Positions 15,465-24,962 of a stretch of 49,143 bases of DNA are shown piece by piece. The first letter of the stretch is position 1, and the number at the start of each line of letters is the position of its first letter. The notes under the pieces are model-generated. The model did not search any database and was not told the DNA's origin. It saw only the letters and a list, made by a program, of their open reading frames with translations. The DNA is from Erysipelotrichaceae bacterium (GTDB taxonomy: Bacteria; Bacillota_I; Bacilli_A; Erysipelotrichales; Erysipelotrichaceae). The DNA is taken from contig JAFWII010000006.1 of the NCBI GenBank assembly GCA_017533785.1, positions 1 to 49,143 of the forward strand, given 5' to 3'. The position numbers were made by a program, and so were the translations under genes.

Positions 15465-16265
15465 TCAGATATCGAGTTTCATGCCGACTGCGACCTCGCG
15501 GATCGGCATTTCTTTTGCCAGGGCGATCCTGGCAGCCAGGGAAACGCAGTGGCAGGGGTATAAAGACAGAACGCCGTTGTCTTTCAGCCACTTTGCTGTC
15601 TGCAGCAGACGGTCATCCTCTTTCAGCAGATGGAATCCGCCTATCACACCTAGCACATTCTGTTTTCCGGTGATTTTGCGGGCGTATTCGATGATGTTGC
15701 AGATGCCGCTGTGCGAACAGCCGGTGATCACAAAGATGCCGTTTTCTCTTTCACAGACAAGAGCGGTATCGTCAAAGATCCTGTCTTCTTCCCAGCTTCC
15801 GTCTTTTAACACCCTTCCGATCGGGAGGCGTTTTTCAAAGGCGACAGTCTCCGGGATCTCCCCAAGCCAGAGCAGGTCTTTGCTGAGACGGACAGGTTCT
15901 CTGCTTGATGTGAGTTCGCATTTTCCCGCGATCTCTTCTTCAGACAGCGGAGAGCCGATCTCCCCGGTCTCATCACCCCTCCGGAGGAAGGTGTCCGGGT
16001 GGGCAACGACTTTTCCTCTGTATCCTGTATTCAGAAGATGCGCGAGACCGCCGGTATGGTCGTTGTGGCCGTGGGAGAAAGCGACAGCGGAGATCTCCCT
16101 GAGATCGATCCTCATCTTCGCGGCATTCTTCAGGAAGACATCGGAATAGCCGGTATCAAAAAGGATCCTTCGATCCTCTTCTTCAATATAAAAGCACAAT
16201 GCCGGCTCGCCGAGATAGTACTGGTCGATATAGGTGTTGTTGTCGGTCAGAACGGTGAGCTTCAT
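15465..16265 (-). CDS. Metallo-beta-lactamase-fold hydrolase (COG1237 type)
   Basis: A 266-residue protein. The metal site HGHNDH near residues 75-80 follows a conserved FDTGYSD segment; ITGCSHSGI and IGGFHLL further on supply the other ligands. This pattern matches the COG1237 subgroup, which includes an archaeal dihydropterin-ribofuranosyl-aminobenzene phosphate synthase; no substrate is known in bacteria. There is no signal peptide. The ATG at 16265 overlaps the dacA stop as ATGA, so it is coupled to dacA, though a wall-related role is not implied by the fold. Confidence 0.85.
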   Translation of the reverse strand: MKLTVLTDNNTYIDQYYLGEPALCFYIEEEDRRILFDTGYSDVFLKNAAKMRIDLREISAVAFSHGHNDHTGGLAHLLNTGYRGKVVAHPDTFLRRGDETGEIGSPLSEEEIAGKCELTSSREPVRLSKDLLWLGEIPETVAFEKRLPIGRVLKDGSWEEDRIFDDTALVCERENGIFVITGCSHSGICNIIEYARKITGKQNVLGVIGGFHLLKEDDRLLQTAKWLKDNGVLSLYPCHCVSLAARIALAKEMPIREVAVGMKLDI

Positions 16266-17544
16266 GACTTTTTCTTTCTGCCGAAAAGCAGCTGGCTGAG
16301 CGGGATCGTTGCAAGCAGAAGGACCAGAATGACAGTCAGATAGACCGGCGCCATGGATCTCGCTTCGAAGGGATCTTCGTGGCCAAAGAACTGGCCGATC
16401 TTCCGGCACCAGCGTCCGAACTCATCGAGCGGGACATCTTCCGTCAGTCGGTAGTCTTCCTGATAGATCAGTTCGCCATCGCTGTAGAACTTGACGGAAC
16501 CAACGGTATCACCGAGCTTTGCCGGCGCATACATCTCGTCCGGAATGGTGTTTTCGACCTGCAGGGAACCCTGACGCAGGTCACAGGTATAGGTGCGCAG
16601 CGCATAGAAATCCAATGTCTGGTCAACTTCGCCGTCGATCACCCTCGTGCTGCCCATCAGATCGCCTTCATTGATCAGTGTGCGGCGTTCATAATTATCA
16701 AAAACATAGTTGTAAAGTGAATAGACTTCCTGGTAGAGCGCGTCGCGGCCTTCGATGGAAGGGGAACCGCAGACGATCGCCAGGACCTGCATGCCGTTAT
16801 TGCTGGCAGTACTTGCCAGACAGTAGCCGGCGTAAGCTGTATAGCCGGTCTTGCCTCCTTCATATCCCGGAACTTCCCGGTAAGCGCTCATCTCGTCGCG
16901 GAACCAGGAACGCATGTAAAAGCCTTCCCCGTTGGAAGCGACCGGAGCGGAGACGTAACTGTCGGCAGCGAGGATCGTTTTAAACAATGCGTTGCTGCGG
17001 CAGTAGCGGAGCAGCAGCGCCATGTCTCTGGCTGTTGAAACGTGATCCGGCTGATGCAGGCCGGTCGGATTCGCGAAATGGGTATTCTCCATCCCGATAT
17101 CCTGCGCCTTTTTGTTCATCAGTTCGACGAAAGCGCCGATCGAGCCTGAGACCCGCAGCGCGAGGGCATTGATGCAGTCGGCGCCGGATGCAAGCAGGGA
17201 ACCGTAAAGCAGGTCGATGACCCGGACCTCATCGCCGGTTTCATATCCGACAACGGAGGCGTTCGCTTCGATCAGACCGTCAAGCGTGTTTTCCGTGATC
17301 GTGACCACCTCGTTGGTGTTCGGAATGTTCTCGATCGCCAGAATAACACTCATCATCTTCGTAAGTGAAGCCGGATACATCGGTACGTCTGCATTCTTTT
17401 CATAAAGGACCTGTCCGATCTCGGTGTCTTCGACGTAGACATATTCTGAACGGACTTCGAGTTTGGATTCGGCTTTGACTGCCGCCGCCGGACACAGCAT
17501 CAGGCATACGGCAAGCAGTACGAGTAACTTTTTAATACTTTCAT
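16262..17544 (-). CDS. dacA: D-alanyl-D-alanine carboxypeptidase with an apparent frameshift in the signal peptide
   Basis: A serine-type carboxypeptidase of the PBP5/6 class that trims peptidoglycan stem peptides. The SxxK motif (SLTK), SGADCIN (SxN type) and KTG (GGKTGYT) are all present, then the C-terminal beta domain and a membrane anchor followed by basic residues. The best start is ATG 17544, with AAGGAAA upstream, but that frame stops after 14 codons. The frame holding the signal peptide (KKLLVLLAVCLMLCPAAA) is offset by one base and has a stop just upstream, leaving only ATT 17536 or ATG 17500 as starts. One extra A after ATGAAA would join the frames. It may be a real indel, slippage in A runs, or a sequence error. 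Confidence 0.85.
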
Positions 17545-17545
17545 T

Positions 17546-17674
17546 TTATGCGATTTCCTTTCGGAAGAAAACGCAGATCGCGATGCCTTCTTCCTCGGGT
17601 CCGGTAAAACGGGTATCCACGAGTATTTTGCCGAGATCCCGATAACGAGGATGAGCTTTGGTTTTTAAACAAAT
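17546..17674 (-). pseudogene. Coding-like remnant directly upstream of dacA
   Basis: A frame with typical local codon use encodes about 40 residues, ending LGKILVDTRFTGPEEEG, a short hydrophobic stretch and KEIA, with its stop two bases before the dacA ATG. That spacing is typical of an operon neighbour. No proper start codon exists (an internal GTG is possible) and the predicted promoter lies just upstream, so I read it as the tail of a truncated gene. I do not recognise the family. A second open frame overlaps it, which lowers confidence. Confidence 0.35.
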
Positions 17675-17681
17675 GATTCAA

Positions 17682-17709
17682 AATGTAAAATTCGTGAAAT
17701 TTAGTGCAA
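17682..17709 (-). promoter_or_regulatory. Candidate dacA promoter
   Basis: On the minus strand TTGCAC (17704-17709), 16 bp, TACATT (17682-17687). It would give a leader of about 130 nt before dacA. Confidence 0.45.
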
Positions 17710-17735
17710 TCGGAACAAAGTTCCCCTCTGCCTCC

Positions 17736-17764
17736 TTTTCACTCCTGAAATAAAAGACTATAAT
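17736..17764 (+). promoter_or_regulatory. Promoter of the first Na/Pi cotransporter gene
   Basis: TTTTCA (17736-17741), 17 bp, TATAAT (17759-17764); 36 bp before the ATG. Confidence 0.6.
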
Positions 17765-17799
17765 GGACTTAACGCAACACCTTTTATTTGGGGGATAAT

Positions 17800-19629
17800 A
17801 TGAGTATTACGAGTGTACTGACGTTGTTCGGAGGACTCTGCATGTTCCTTTACGGTATGAACCTCATGGGGGACGGCTTAAAGGACGGCTCTTCCGGCAC
17901 TTTGAAAAAGATCATGGAGAAAGTTACCGACAGTCCTGTGAAGGCATTTCTTCTCGGTCTTTTTGTCACGGCTCTGATCCAGTCGTCCAATGCGACGATC
18001 CTGATCACTGCCGGTCTTGTCGCTGCCAACATCCTGACGGTAAGACAGTCGCTGGGCATCATCGTCGGCGCAAACGTCGGTACGACAGTCACCGGTCAGA
18101 TCATTCGACTGATCGACCTTGATGCAGGTGGCGGAGCAGCCGGCATCCTGGAACTGTTCAAGCCTTCGACGCTTGCCCCGATCGCGCTGATCGCCGGCAC
18201 TCTGGTCATAAAGGCTATGAAGAAAAGAAACGCCAAGGCGGCCGGCGCAGTCCTGATGGGTTTCGGTATTCTGTTCACCGGCATGGTCACCATGACCAGT
18301 GCAGTCAATTCGCTCGGAGACACCGGCATCTTCGATCCGATGTTTGCCATCCTTGACAAGAGCCCGGTATTCGGTTTCCTGATCGGTACGGTCATGTCGC
18401 TGATCCTGCAGAGCGCTTCCGCTACAGTCGGTATCCTGCAGGCTTTCTCCGCATCGGGAGGACTGACCTTCAAATCGATCTACGCCGTGATCGCCGGCAT
18501 CTATCTCGGTGTCACGATCATAACCGCGATTCTCTGTTCGATCGGTGCCAGGGCGGATCAGAGGCGCATCGGCGTCATCAACGTCCTGTTCAATATCGCC
18601 AAGATCATACTGACGATCATCGGTGTATTGCTGCTGCACCGTTTCGGCTTCCTGAACAGCGTCTGGGACAAACCGATCAATTCCGGTGTTATCGCGAACA
18701 TGAACACTATCAGCAATCTTATCTCGGCGATCATCATGCTGCCGGTCCTGACGCTTTTTGAGAAGATTGCTTACCGTATGGTCAAAGATGACGTAGAGCC
18801 CAAGAACAAGTATGCCGATAAGCTCGATGCCCTTAACCCCGCGTTCTATAAGACCCCGGCGCTCGCGCTCAGCAGCTGTCACAAACTGCTGATGACGATG
18901 TTCGCCGTATCGCGGAAGAATATCGAATTATCGCTGGATCTGGTGAAGAAGTTCGATGAAGAGACGTTTGAGCGGATCAACGAAGAAGAAGAGAACGTCG
19001 ATATCATGAGCGACCATTTGAGCAATTATCTGGCGCATTTCGCCGGTGAAGATCTCTCAGCAGCCGATACTGCGACACTGAACCAGTATTTCAAGGACGT
19101 CGTTGAATTTGAGCGTTTGAGCGACCTTGCGCTCGATATCGCAGAAGAAGCTCTGGAAGTCCATGAAGAGGGTTCCACTTATCCGGACAGTGTTTATCAG
19201 GAGCTGAACATCCTGACGGAACTGATCTCCAAGGTTCTCGATAATGCCGAAGAAGCCTTCGCAAAGGAAAGCGTCGAAGCCGCCAGGCGTATCGAACCGC
19301 TGGAGGAAGTTGTCGATAACCTCGTCAACTCAATGAAGGAACATGCGCTGACGCATCTTTCCAACCGTGATCTTACGGTCATAGGCGGAACCGCCTATGC
19401 TCATATACTGGGATTCATGGAAAGAATCTCGGATATGTGTTCCAACATCGGTCTGGCGACAGTCTCGAGATTCAGTCCGATCGAAGACCACGAATACGAA
19501 GAGAACCTGCTTGCCGGCCGCGACGAAGACTTCAACCGCGAATACGAAGCCGCGCGCGCAGAGTACTTCAACCGCTATGACAAGACTGTCAGACAGCAGG
19601 AAAACAGCAGCGGAGAGACCGCGGCTTAG
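17800..19629 (+). CDS. Na/Pi cotransporter with PhoU-like domain, copy 1
   Basis: A 609-residue NptA/YjbB-type protein. The membrane part (about 1-320) has the two inverted QSS repeats of Na/Pi-II transporters, here ALIQSSNATI near residue 60-69 and LILQSASATV near 205-214. The C-terminal region (about 340-590) is helical and PhoU-like. Such proteins move phosphate with sodium, often as exporters that limit excess phosphate. The ATG at 17800 has GGGGGA upstream. A paralogue follows 205 bases later; the first motif differs (Asn for Thr after QSS), which might alter transport. Each copy seems to have its own promoter and terminator. Confidence 0.92.
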   Translation: MSITSVLTLFGGLCMFLYGMNLMGDGLKDGSSGTLKKIMEKVTDSPVKAFLLGLFVTALIQSSNATILITAGLVAANILTVRQSLGIIVGANVGTTVTGQIIRLIDLDAGGGAAGILELFKPSTLAPIALIAGTLVIKAMKKRNAKAAGAVLMGFGILFTGMVTMTSAVNSLGDTGIFDPMFAILDKSPVFGFLIGTVMSLILQSASATVGILQAFSASGGLTFKSIYAVIAGIYLGVTIITAILCSIGARADQRRIGVINVLFNIAKIILTIIGVLLLHRFGFLNSVWDKPINSGVIANMNTISNLISAIIMLPVLTLFEKIAYRMVKDDVEPKNKYADKLDALNPAFYKTPALALSSCHKLLMTMFAVSRKNIELSLDLVKKFDEETFERINEEEENVDIMSDHLSNYLAHFAGEDLSAADTATLNQYFKDVVEFERLSDLALDIAEEALEVHEEGSTYPDSVYQELNILTELISKVLDNAEEAFAKESVEAARRIEPLEEVVDNLVNSMKEHALTHLSNRDLTVIGGTAYAHILGFMERISDMCSNIGLATVSRFSPIEDHEYEENLLAGRDEDFNREYEAARAEYFNRYDKTVRQQENSSGETAA

Positions 19630-19656
19630 CGAGATCCATATCCAGAAATACCTACC

Positions 19657-19686
19657 GGGACCGGCGATCAAGCCGGCCCTTTTTTG
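19657..19686 (+). terminator. Terminator after Na/Pi copy 1
   Basis: GGGaCCGGC (19657-19665) pairs with GCCGGcCC (19672-19679), followed by TTTTTT. Confidence 0.75.
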
Positions 19687-19791
19687 TGCAGTTCTAACAG
19701 CGAAGACGGGGTGAGAACCGTTAAAAGATAAATTGTTCACCAGACTGATACAGAATGTCCTGCTGTTTAATCCCCGGCATCGTAAAAGCGT

Positions 19792-19797
19792 TATAAT
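19792..19797 (+). promoter_or_regulatory. -10 element upstream of Na/Pi copy 2
   Basis: TATAAT 38 bp before the start codon; no convincing -35 at the right spacing. Confidence 0.4.
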
Positions 19798-19834
19798 AGA
19801 ATTAATCACAGCTGAAATACACTAGGAGACAAAT

Positions 19835-21679
19835 ATGAGTATCACCAGTGTTTTAAAACTGTTCGGAGGCCTCGCTCTGTTCCTGTACGGCATGCGCCTG
19901 ATGGGAGACGGTCTGAAAGAGAGTTCCTCCGGAACCCTGCGTAAAATCATGGAAAGCGTGACCAACAATCCGGTCAAGGCATTTCTGCTTGGTCTCGGTG
20001 TCACCGCACTGATCCAGTCCTCTACGGCGACGATCGTCATTACCACCGGTCTTGTCGCTGCGGGGATCCTGACTCTGCATCAGTCGCTTGGCATCATCGT
20101 CGGCGCTAACGTCGGTACAACGGTCACCGGTCAGATCATCCGTCTGATCGATCTTGATGCGGGCGGCGGAGCAGCCGGCATCCTGGAACTGTTCAAACCT
20201 TCGACGCTGGCACCGGTTGCGCTGATCATCGGCATCGTCATGATCATGAGCTCAAAAGCAAAGAGCACAAAAACGCTTGCCGGCATTCTGCTGGGCTTCG
20301 GCGTGCTTTTTACCGGACTTATGAATATGACGGACGCAGTCGATGTGCTTGGAGAGACCGGCATCTTTGAAGGACTGTTCTCCCGCCTCGGCAGCAATCC
20401 GCTGCTTGGTTATCTGATCGGCGCGACTGTCGCGTTTATCCTGCAGAGTTCTTCAGCGTCTGTCGGTATCCTGCAGGCGTTCTCCGCATCCGGCGGACTG
20501 GTGTTCAAAGCGGTCTATGCCGTTATCTGCGGTATTTTCCTTGGTGACTGTCTGACGACCTGGATCGTCTGCTCGATCGGTGCCAAATCAGAGCCCAAAC
20601 GGGTCAGTGTCATCAACGTCATCTTCAACATCTTTAAGACCGTGCTTTGTCTGCTGGGCGTCTTTGCCGCTTACCGGACCGGACTGCTGAACGATCTGTG
20701 GAATGAACCGGTGAATTCCGGTATCATCGCCAACACCAATACCGTGTTCAATCTTGCCGCCGGAATCGTGCTGCTTCCGTTCATGAGCCAGTTCGAAAAG
20801 ATCAGTGGTAAACTGGTCAAACCGGATGCCGAGCCTAAAAATAAATATTCCGAGAAGATCGATGCCCTGAACGCCAATCTGCTGGCAACGCCGGCGATGG
20901 CGCTGGGCTCCTGCTATGATCTTCTGCTGACGATGTTCCGAGTATGCCGGGAAAACATCGACCGGGCACTATCGCTTCTGCAGAATTACGACGAAGATCT
21001 TGCGAACCTCGTGGAAGAAGAGGAGAACGGCGTCGATATGATGAGCGACCATCTCAGCAACTACCTGGCAGAGATCTCTGCCGGAATGCTTTCGGAAGGA
21101 GAGAACGCAATCCTGAACCAGTATTTCAAGGATGTTGTCGAGTTTGAGCGTCTGAGCGACCTGGCGGTCGATATCAAGGACGAGGCAAAGGAAGTCCATG
21201 AGAAAGGCGAGATCTATCCGCAGGGCGTGCTGCAGGAATTCAGTATCCTCGTCGAGCTGATCCACAAAGTGCTGGATAATGCGGAACTGGCATTCCGTGA
21301 CCGGGATGTCGAAGCCGCCAAGCGCATCGAACCGCTGGAAGAGGTCGTCGACAACCTCGTCAACTCCATGAAGGAGAACGGGCTCAGTCACTTGGCCAAC
21401 GGTGAGTACTCCGTTGTCGGCGGGACTGCATACGTTCACGTCCTTGGCTTCATGGAAAGAATCTCAGATATGTGCTCGAACATCGGCCTGGCGACCCTGA
21501 ACCGCATCAGCCCGATCGTGGATCATGAATACGAAGAGAATCTGCTGGCCGGCCGTGACGAGGAATTCAACAGGGAATACGAAGAAGCGCGCCGGGACTA
21601 CATCGAGCGGTTTAATGAATACGCGAAGAATTACCAGCCGGATCTGGAAAAAACAGTTCGCATGAAGCCTGTAAAGTAA
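19835..21679 (+). CDS. Na/Pi cotransporter with PhoU-like domain, copy 2
   Basis: A 614-residue paralogue of the preceding gene, clearly alignable along its whole length, with long identical blocks such as HQSLGIIVGANVGTT-like and IIRLIDLDAGGGAAGILEL segments. Its QSS motifs are canonical: ALIQSSTATI and LQSSSASV. The PhoU-like C-terminal domain again ends in an RDEEFNREYEEA segment. TAGGAG precedes the ATG. The pair arose by tandem duplication and has diverged, which suggests separate conditions or a heteromer, both inferred. Confidence 0.92.
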   Translation: MSITSVLKLFGGLALFLYGMRLMGDGLKESSSGTLRKIMESVTNNPVKAFLLGLGVTALIQSSTATIVITTGLVAAGILTLHQSLGIIVGANVGTTVTGQIIRLIDLDAGGGAAGILELFKPSTLAPVALIIGIVMIMSSKAKSTKTLAGILLGFGVLFTGLMNMTDAVDVLGETGIFEGLFSRLGSNPLLGYLIGATVAFILQSSSASVGILQAFSASGGLVFKAVYAVICGIFLGDCLTTWIVCSIGAKSEPKRVSVINVIFNIFKTVLCLLGVFAAYRTGLLNDLWNEPVNSGIIANTNTVFNLAAGIVLLPFMSQFEKISGKLVKPDAEPKNKYSEKIDALNANLLATPAMALGSCYDLLLTMFRVCRENIDRALSLLQNYDEDLANLVEEEENGVDMMSDHLSNYLAEISAGMLSEGENAILNQYFKDVVEFERLSDLAVDIKDEAKEVHEKGEIYPQGVLQEFSILVELIHKVLDNAELAFRDRDVEAAKRIEPLEEVVDNLVNSMKENGLSHLANGEYSVVGGTAYVHVLGFMERISDMCSNIGLATLNRISPIVDHEYEENLLAGRDEEFNREYEEARRDYIERFNEYAKNYQPDLEKTVRMKPVK

Positions 21680-21716
21680 CGCCTGCAGACGAGAACGAAC
21701 ACACAGAACCGAACTT

Positions 21717-21746
21717 ACAGCAGCCCGATCGGAGCTGCTGTTTTTG
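21717..21746 (+). terminator. Terminator after Na/Pi copy 2
   Basis: ACAGCAGC (21717-21724) pairs with GCTGCTGT (21734-21741), followed by TTTT. Confidence 0.8.
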
Positions 21747-21803
21747 CATATACAGAGAGACCGGAGAAGCCTCCCTTTCTTTTGAGAAAGATCGTGCGAA
21801 TGA

Positions 21804-21812
21804 TGATATAAT
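21804..21812 (+). promoter_or_regulatory. Extended -10 promoter of lysS
   Basis: TGaTATAAT is an extended -10 element; TTGAGA at 21782-21787 is a distant -35 (19 bp). The start codon is 31 bp downstream. No T-box leader was seen. Confidence 0.6.
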
Positions 21813-21842
21813 ATTTGCGTTGATTTCAGGAGATATTAAACT

Positions 21843-23327
21843 ATGGAAGAAAAAATGAATGATCAGATGCTGGTCCGCCGTCAAAAGATGCAGGATCTGC
21901 GTGAAAAAGGGATCGATCCCTTCGGACAGGCGTTCGTCCGCAGCGACGATTCCAAAACGATAAAAGAAGCGTTCGGCGAGATGACCAAAGAACAGATCGC
22001 CGAAAACACAAAGACCGTCACGATCGCCGGCCGTATCATGAGCAAGCGCCGCATGGGCAAGATCGGTTTCGTGCATCTGCAGGACAGATACGGTCAGATC
22101 CAGGTCGTCGTCAATAAAAACGTCATCGGTGAAGAGAACTATGAATTCTTCAAAGCCAGCGATCTCGGCGACATCATCGGGGTCGAAGGCGAAGTATTCC
22201 GTACCGACGCCGGAGAGCTTTCCGTCAACTGCCGTGTCTACACGCATCTCTGCAAGGCGCTTCGACCGCTGCCGGAAAAGTTCCATGGTCTGACGGACAT
22301 CGAGGAACGCTACAGAAGAAGATATGTCGACCTGATCATGAACGAGGATTCCAAAAAGACCGCCTTCCAGAGGCCGATGATCCTGAAGACGATCCGCAAC
22401 TTCATGGATTCCAGAAACTTCGTCGAAGTCGAGACGCCTGTTCTGACCACTCTGCTGACAGGCGCAAGCGCACGTCCTTTCATCACTCACCACAACGCGC
22501 AGGACATCGACATGTATATGCGCATCGCTCTTGAGCTCTCGCTGAAGAGACTGATCGTCGGCGGAATGGAAGCGGTCTACGAGATCGGCAGAACTTTCCG
22601 AAACGAAGGCATGGATCCGATGCATAACCCGGAATTTACGATGATGGAAGCCTATCTTGCCTATTCGAACCTTGAGGGAATGATGGATCTGACAGAAGGC
22701 TTGTTCCAGGCGATCGCGCAGGCAATGGGCAAGGATACCTTCCGTTTCCTTGGACATGACGTGACGATCAAAGCCCCGTTCAGAAGAGTCTCCATGGTTG
22801 AAGCGATCAAGGAACAGACCGGCATCGACTTCAAGAAGGAAATGACCTTCGAAGAAGCGAAGGCGCTTGCGAAGGAGCACGAGATCGAAGTGGAAGACCA
22901 CTTCACAGTCGGCCATATCATCAACGCTTTCTTTGAAAAATACGTTGAAGAGACACTGATCGAACCGACCTTCCTGTACGGACATCCGGTGGAGATCTCC
23001 CCGCTTACCAGAGCAAACAAGGAAGATCCGCGTTTTGTCGACCGTTTCGAGCTGTTCATTGCCGGCAAGGAATTCGCGAATGCCTATACCGAGCTGAACG
23101 ATCCGGAAGACCAGCTTTCAAGATTCAAGGAGCAGCTGCGCGAGAAGGAACTGGGCAACGACGAAGCAAACGATATCGATATGGATTTCGTTGAAGCGCT
23201 GGAATACGGCATGCCTCCGACAGGCGGTATCGGTTACGGTATCGACAGATTGGTCATGTTTTTCACGGAGAGCGAAAGCATTCGTGATGTTATCCTCTTC
23301 CCGACAATGAAGCAGCGCGGAGAGTAA
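21843..23327 (+). CDS. lysS: Lysyl-tRNA synthetase, class II
   Basis: A 494-residue enzyme that charges tRNA-Lys. An N-terminal OB-fold anticodon domain (about 50-145) precedes the class II core: motif 1 near FVEVETPVL, motif 2 ([19 protein letters not shown]), and motif 3 with [11 protein letters not shown] and the terminal [11 protein letters not shown]. Length is typical. AGGAG lies 8 bases upstream of the ATG. Its 3' end is notable: the last codons and the downstream region occur again at 30431 and 34539, marking an accessory island that begins here. Confidence 0.96.
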   Translation: MEEKMNDQMLVRRQKMQDLREKGIDPFGQAFVRSDDSKTIKEAFGEMTKEQIAENTKTVTIAGRIMSKRRMGKIGFVHLQDRYGQIQVVVNKNVIGEENYEFFKASDLGDIIGVEGEVFRTDAGELSVNCRVYTHLCKALRPLPEKFHGLTDIEERYRRRYVDLIMNEDSKKTAFQRPMILKTIRNFMDSRNFVEVETPVLTTLLTGASARPFITHHNAQDIDMYMRIALELSLKRLIVGGMEAVYEIGRTFRNEGMDPMHNPEFTMMEAYLAYSNLEGMMDLTEGLFQAIAQAMGKDTFRFLGHDVTIKAPFRRVSMVEAIKEQTGIDFKKEMTFEEAKALAKEHEIEVEDHFTVGHIINAFFEKYVEETLIEPTFLYGHPVEISPLTRANKEDPRFVDRFELFIAGKEFANAYTELNDPEDQLSRFKEQLREKELGNDEANDIDMDFVEALEYGMPPTGGIGYGIDRLVMFFTESESIRDVILFPTMKQRGE

Positions 23328-23610
23328 ATCCCAGATAAGACATCGAAAAACGGGCAAAAAGCGGAGATATGAGCAGATATAAAGGCTTATAAAGGCCTTC
23401 AGGTGGTAAATTTTGTACATTTCATAAGGCAAAATTCCCCAATCTTCCCCAATTTCTCCCCAATTTGCCGGAAAGATATGAAGATTTATAAGCACTTATA
23501 AGCACTTCGTATACATGGAAGCTCCTGTAACAGGGAGCTTTTCTCTTACCCGATTACATACCGCGGGAGGATACCGGTGATACTATCCAATGCGGTATAA
23601 TATCCTCAAG
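23298..23610 (+). repeat. lysS-tail repeat unit, copy A
   Basis: The unit runs from the lysS codons FPTMKQRGE through the conserved GTACATTTCATAAGGCAAAA block, a cluster of CCCCAAT repeats, a terminator (23519-23544), and a promoter-like segment with inverted repeat ATACCGC/GCGGTAT (23558-23564, 23592-23598) overlapping TATAAT (23596-23601). It originally led into the 67-residue SH3-like gene, now at 25286, but the IS110 element splits the two at 23610/25279. Copies B and C lie at 30431 and 34539. Sub-repeats of the type GGAGATATGNAG also occur here and near 30330. Confidence 0.8.
23519..23544 (+). terminator. Terminator in repeat copy A (serves lysS)
   Basis: AAGCTCCTG/CAGGGAGCTT with a one-base bulge, followed by TTCTC. 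Copies B and C hold equivalent hairpins with changed but still paired stems. Confidence 0.7.
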
Positions 23611-23780
23611 GAGATAACTATAAAGAAATCAAGTGGTTCTGAGTAGAAATCTTCTGAATCTGACAAATCAGATCATGTGCCTGGTGTAAGGCATACCGTT
23701 CTTTGAAATCGTGAATATGTGTACACTGAAAACGACTATCTCTGATAGCTTTGAATTTCTGTTGAATTGTAGCTAATTGA

Positions 23781-24962
23781 TCAGTGCAGCAGTACCGGAT
23801 CGAATGTCTGGCCTGTTCTCATAAGGCGGTAGATGACTCTGAGAAGTTTACGAACGCAGTGCCCCTGAGCACAGCGATGTGATTTGCCCTGCGAGATCTT
23901 CTTAAGGTAATACGCTTTGAAGACAGGGTTATTCTCTATTACAGGCTGTATGATTTGATACAGCGTCTTGCGAAGGTATTTGGAACCTTTCTTGGAAATC
24001 CGTGTCAGTCTTGCATTATACTGGCCTGATTGGTATACAATGGGATTGGTTCCGGAATAACTGATGAGCTGATAGGGATTGTCAAACTTATCAATATCTC
24101 CGATCTCTGTGGCAATGGATGCGCAGGAGAAATGAGAGATTCCGGGAATTGTAAGGATAGGAGAATTCAGTTCGCAGCTGTATTCTTCTATTTTTTTATC
24201 CACTTCCTTAAGATCTTCATTAATCTGCCGGATCAATCCGGCAAGATGACGGATCTCCATTTCGATGATCATGTCAGGCTGTCCGACCGATTCTTTCGCC
24301 AGCTGTTTGAGCTGCTCGGCGGAGAACTCCGGCGTGCGGCCTCTGGTTCCTTCTGGTCGGATGATATTACGTAAAGTGCGGATATCGGTATGAGATATGG
24401 CATATGCGCTCTGGCACAGTTCAAGAATGCGCATATAGGTTGGTCCATAGGAAACCGAGAACAGGGAGTTAAATTCCGGGAAGACCTTGTCAATATCTTT
24501 CTGCAGTTGTGCCTTGTATCGTGTACAGGCTTCCTGCATATTATGATGGTATCGGGTCAGTTCCCGTATTGTATGGAGATCCAGATCGCTCCTCTTCACG
24601 ATACGGTACAGCTTCGGGTTCAGAAGGACGACGCCAATATTCTTGGTGTCTTCCTTGTCTGTCTTGGTGGACTTGAGAGAAGCCTTGCGCATCGCGTCGG
24701 TAGAGACAGGGTTGATCATGGCGACAGTAGCCTTGCGGTTCAGAAGAAACATCCTCAGGTTGTCACCGTAATGGCCGGTATCTTCCATGCCGACCAAATG
24801 ATCCTTCTTCAGGAAGGGATCGATGGCTTTATGGAGTTTCCTGAATCCTTTACTGTCATTGGAGAACGGAAACGGATCTGTCAGGATCTCTCCGTCAGGC
24901 GTCATGACATTGGCCCAGTGATTGCGCTTGCCTATGTCGATACAGATGAAATACTTGTACAT
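23781..24962 (-). CDS. IS110-family transposase (DEDD recombinase)
   Basis: A 393-residue recombinase. The N-terminal RuvC-like DEDD domain opens with FICIDIGKRNHWA (first Asp D9) and continues with MEDTGHYG and TDKEDTKNI. The C-terminal Transposase_20 domain has the ILTIPGISHFSCASIATEIGD-type helix-hairpin and the SYSGTNP segment, with the conserved Ser. These enzymes recombine DNA guided by an RNA from the element's own non-coding end. The frame is intact, so the element may be active. A candidate RNA lies directly upstream. Confidence 0.93.
   Translation of the reverse strand: MYKYFICIDIGKRNHWANVMTPDGEILTDPFPFSNDSKGFRKLHKAIDPFLKKDHLVGMEDTGHYGDNLRMFLLNRKATVAMINPVSTDAMRKASLKSTKTDKEDTKNIGVVLLNPKLYRIVKRSDLDLHTIRELTRYHHNMQEACTRYKAQLQKDIDKVFPEFNSLFSVSYGPTYMRILELCQSAYAISHTDIRTLRNIIRPEGTRGRTPEFSAEQLKQLAKESVGQPDMIIEMEIRHLAGLIRQINEDLKEVDKKIEEYSCELNSPILTIPGISHFSCASIATEIGDIDKFDNPYQLISYSGTNPIVYQSGQYNARLTRISKKGSKYLRKTLYQIIQPVIENNPVFKAYYLKKISQGKSHRCAQGHCVRKLLRVIYRLMRTGQTFDPVLLH

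Noticed and set aside
18000..18882. Long minus-strand ORF opposite Na/Pi copy 1
   Set aside because: Asp/Arg-rich antisense shadow; similar shadows occur opposite other GC-rich genes.
21612..22985. 457-codon minus-strand ORF opposite lysS
   Set aside because: Antisense shadow of the lysS coding sequence; no ribosome site and no protein-like domain pattern.
23420..23470. CCCCAAT repeats as a possible CRISPR or iteron array
   Set aside because: Repeats are 7-10 bases with 1-4 base spacing; no regular spacers and no replication gene nearby.
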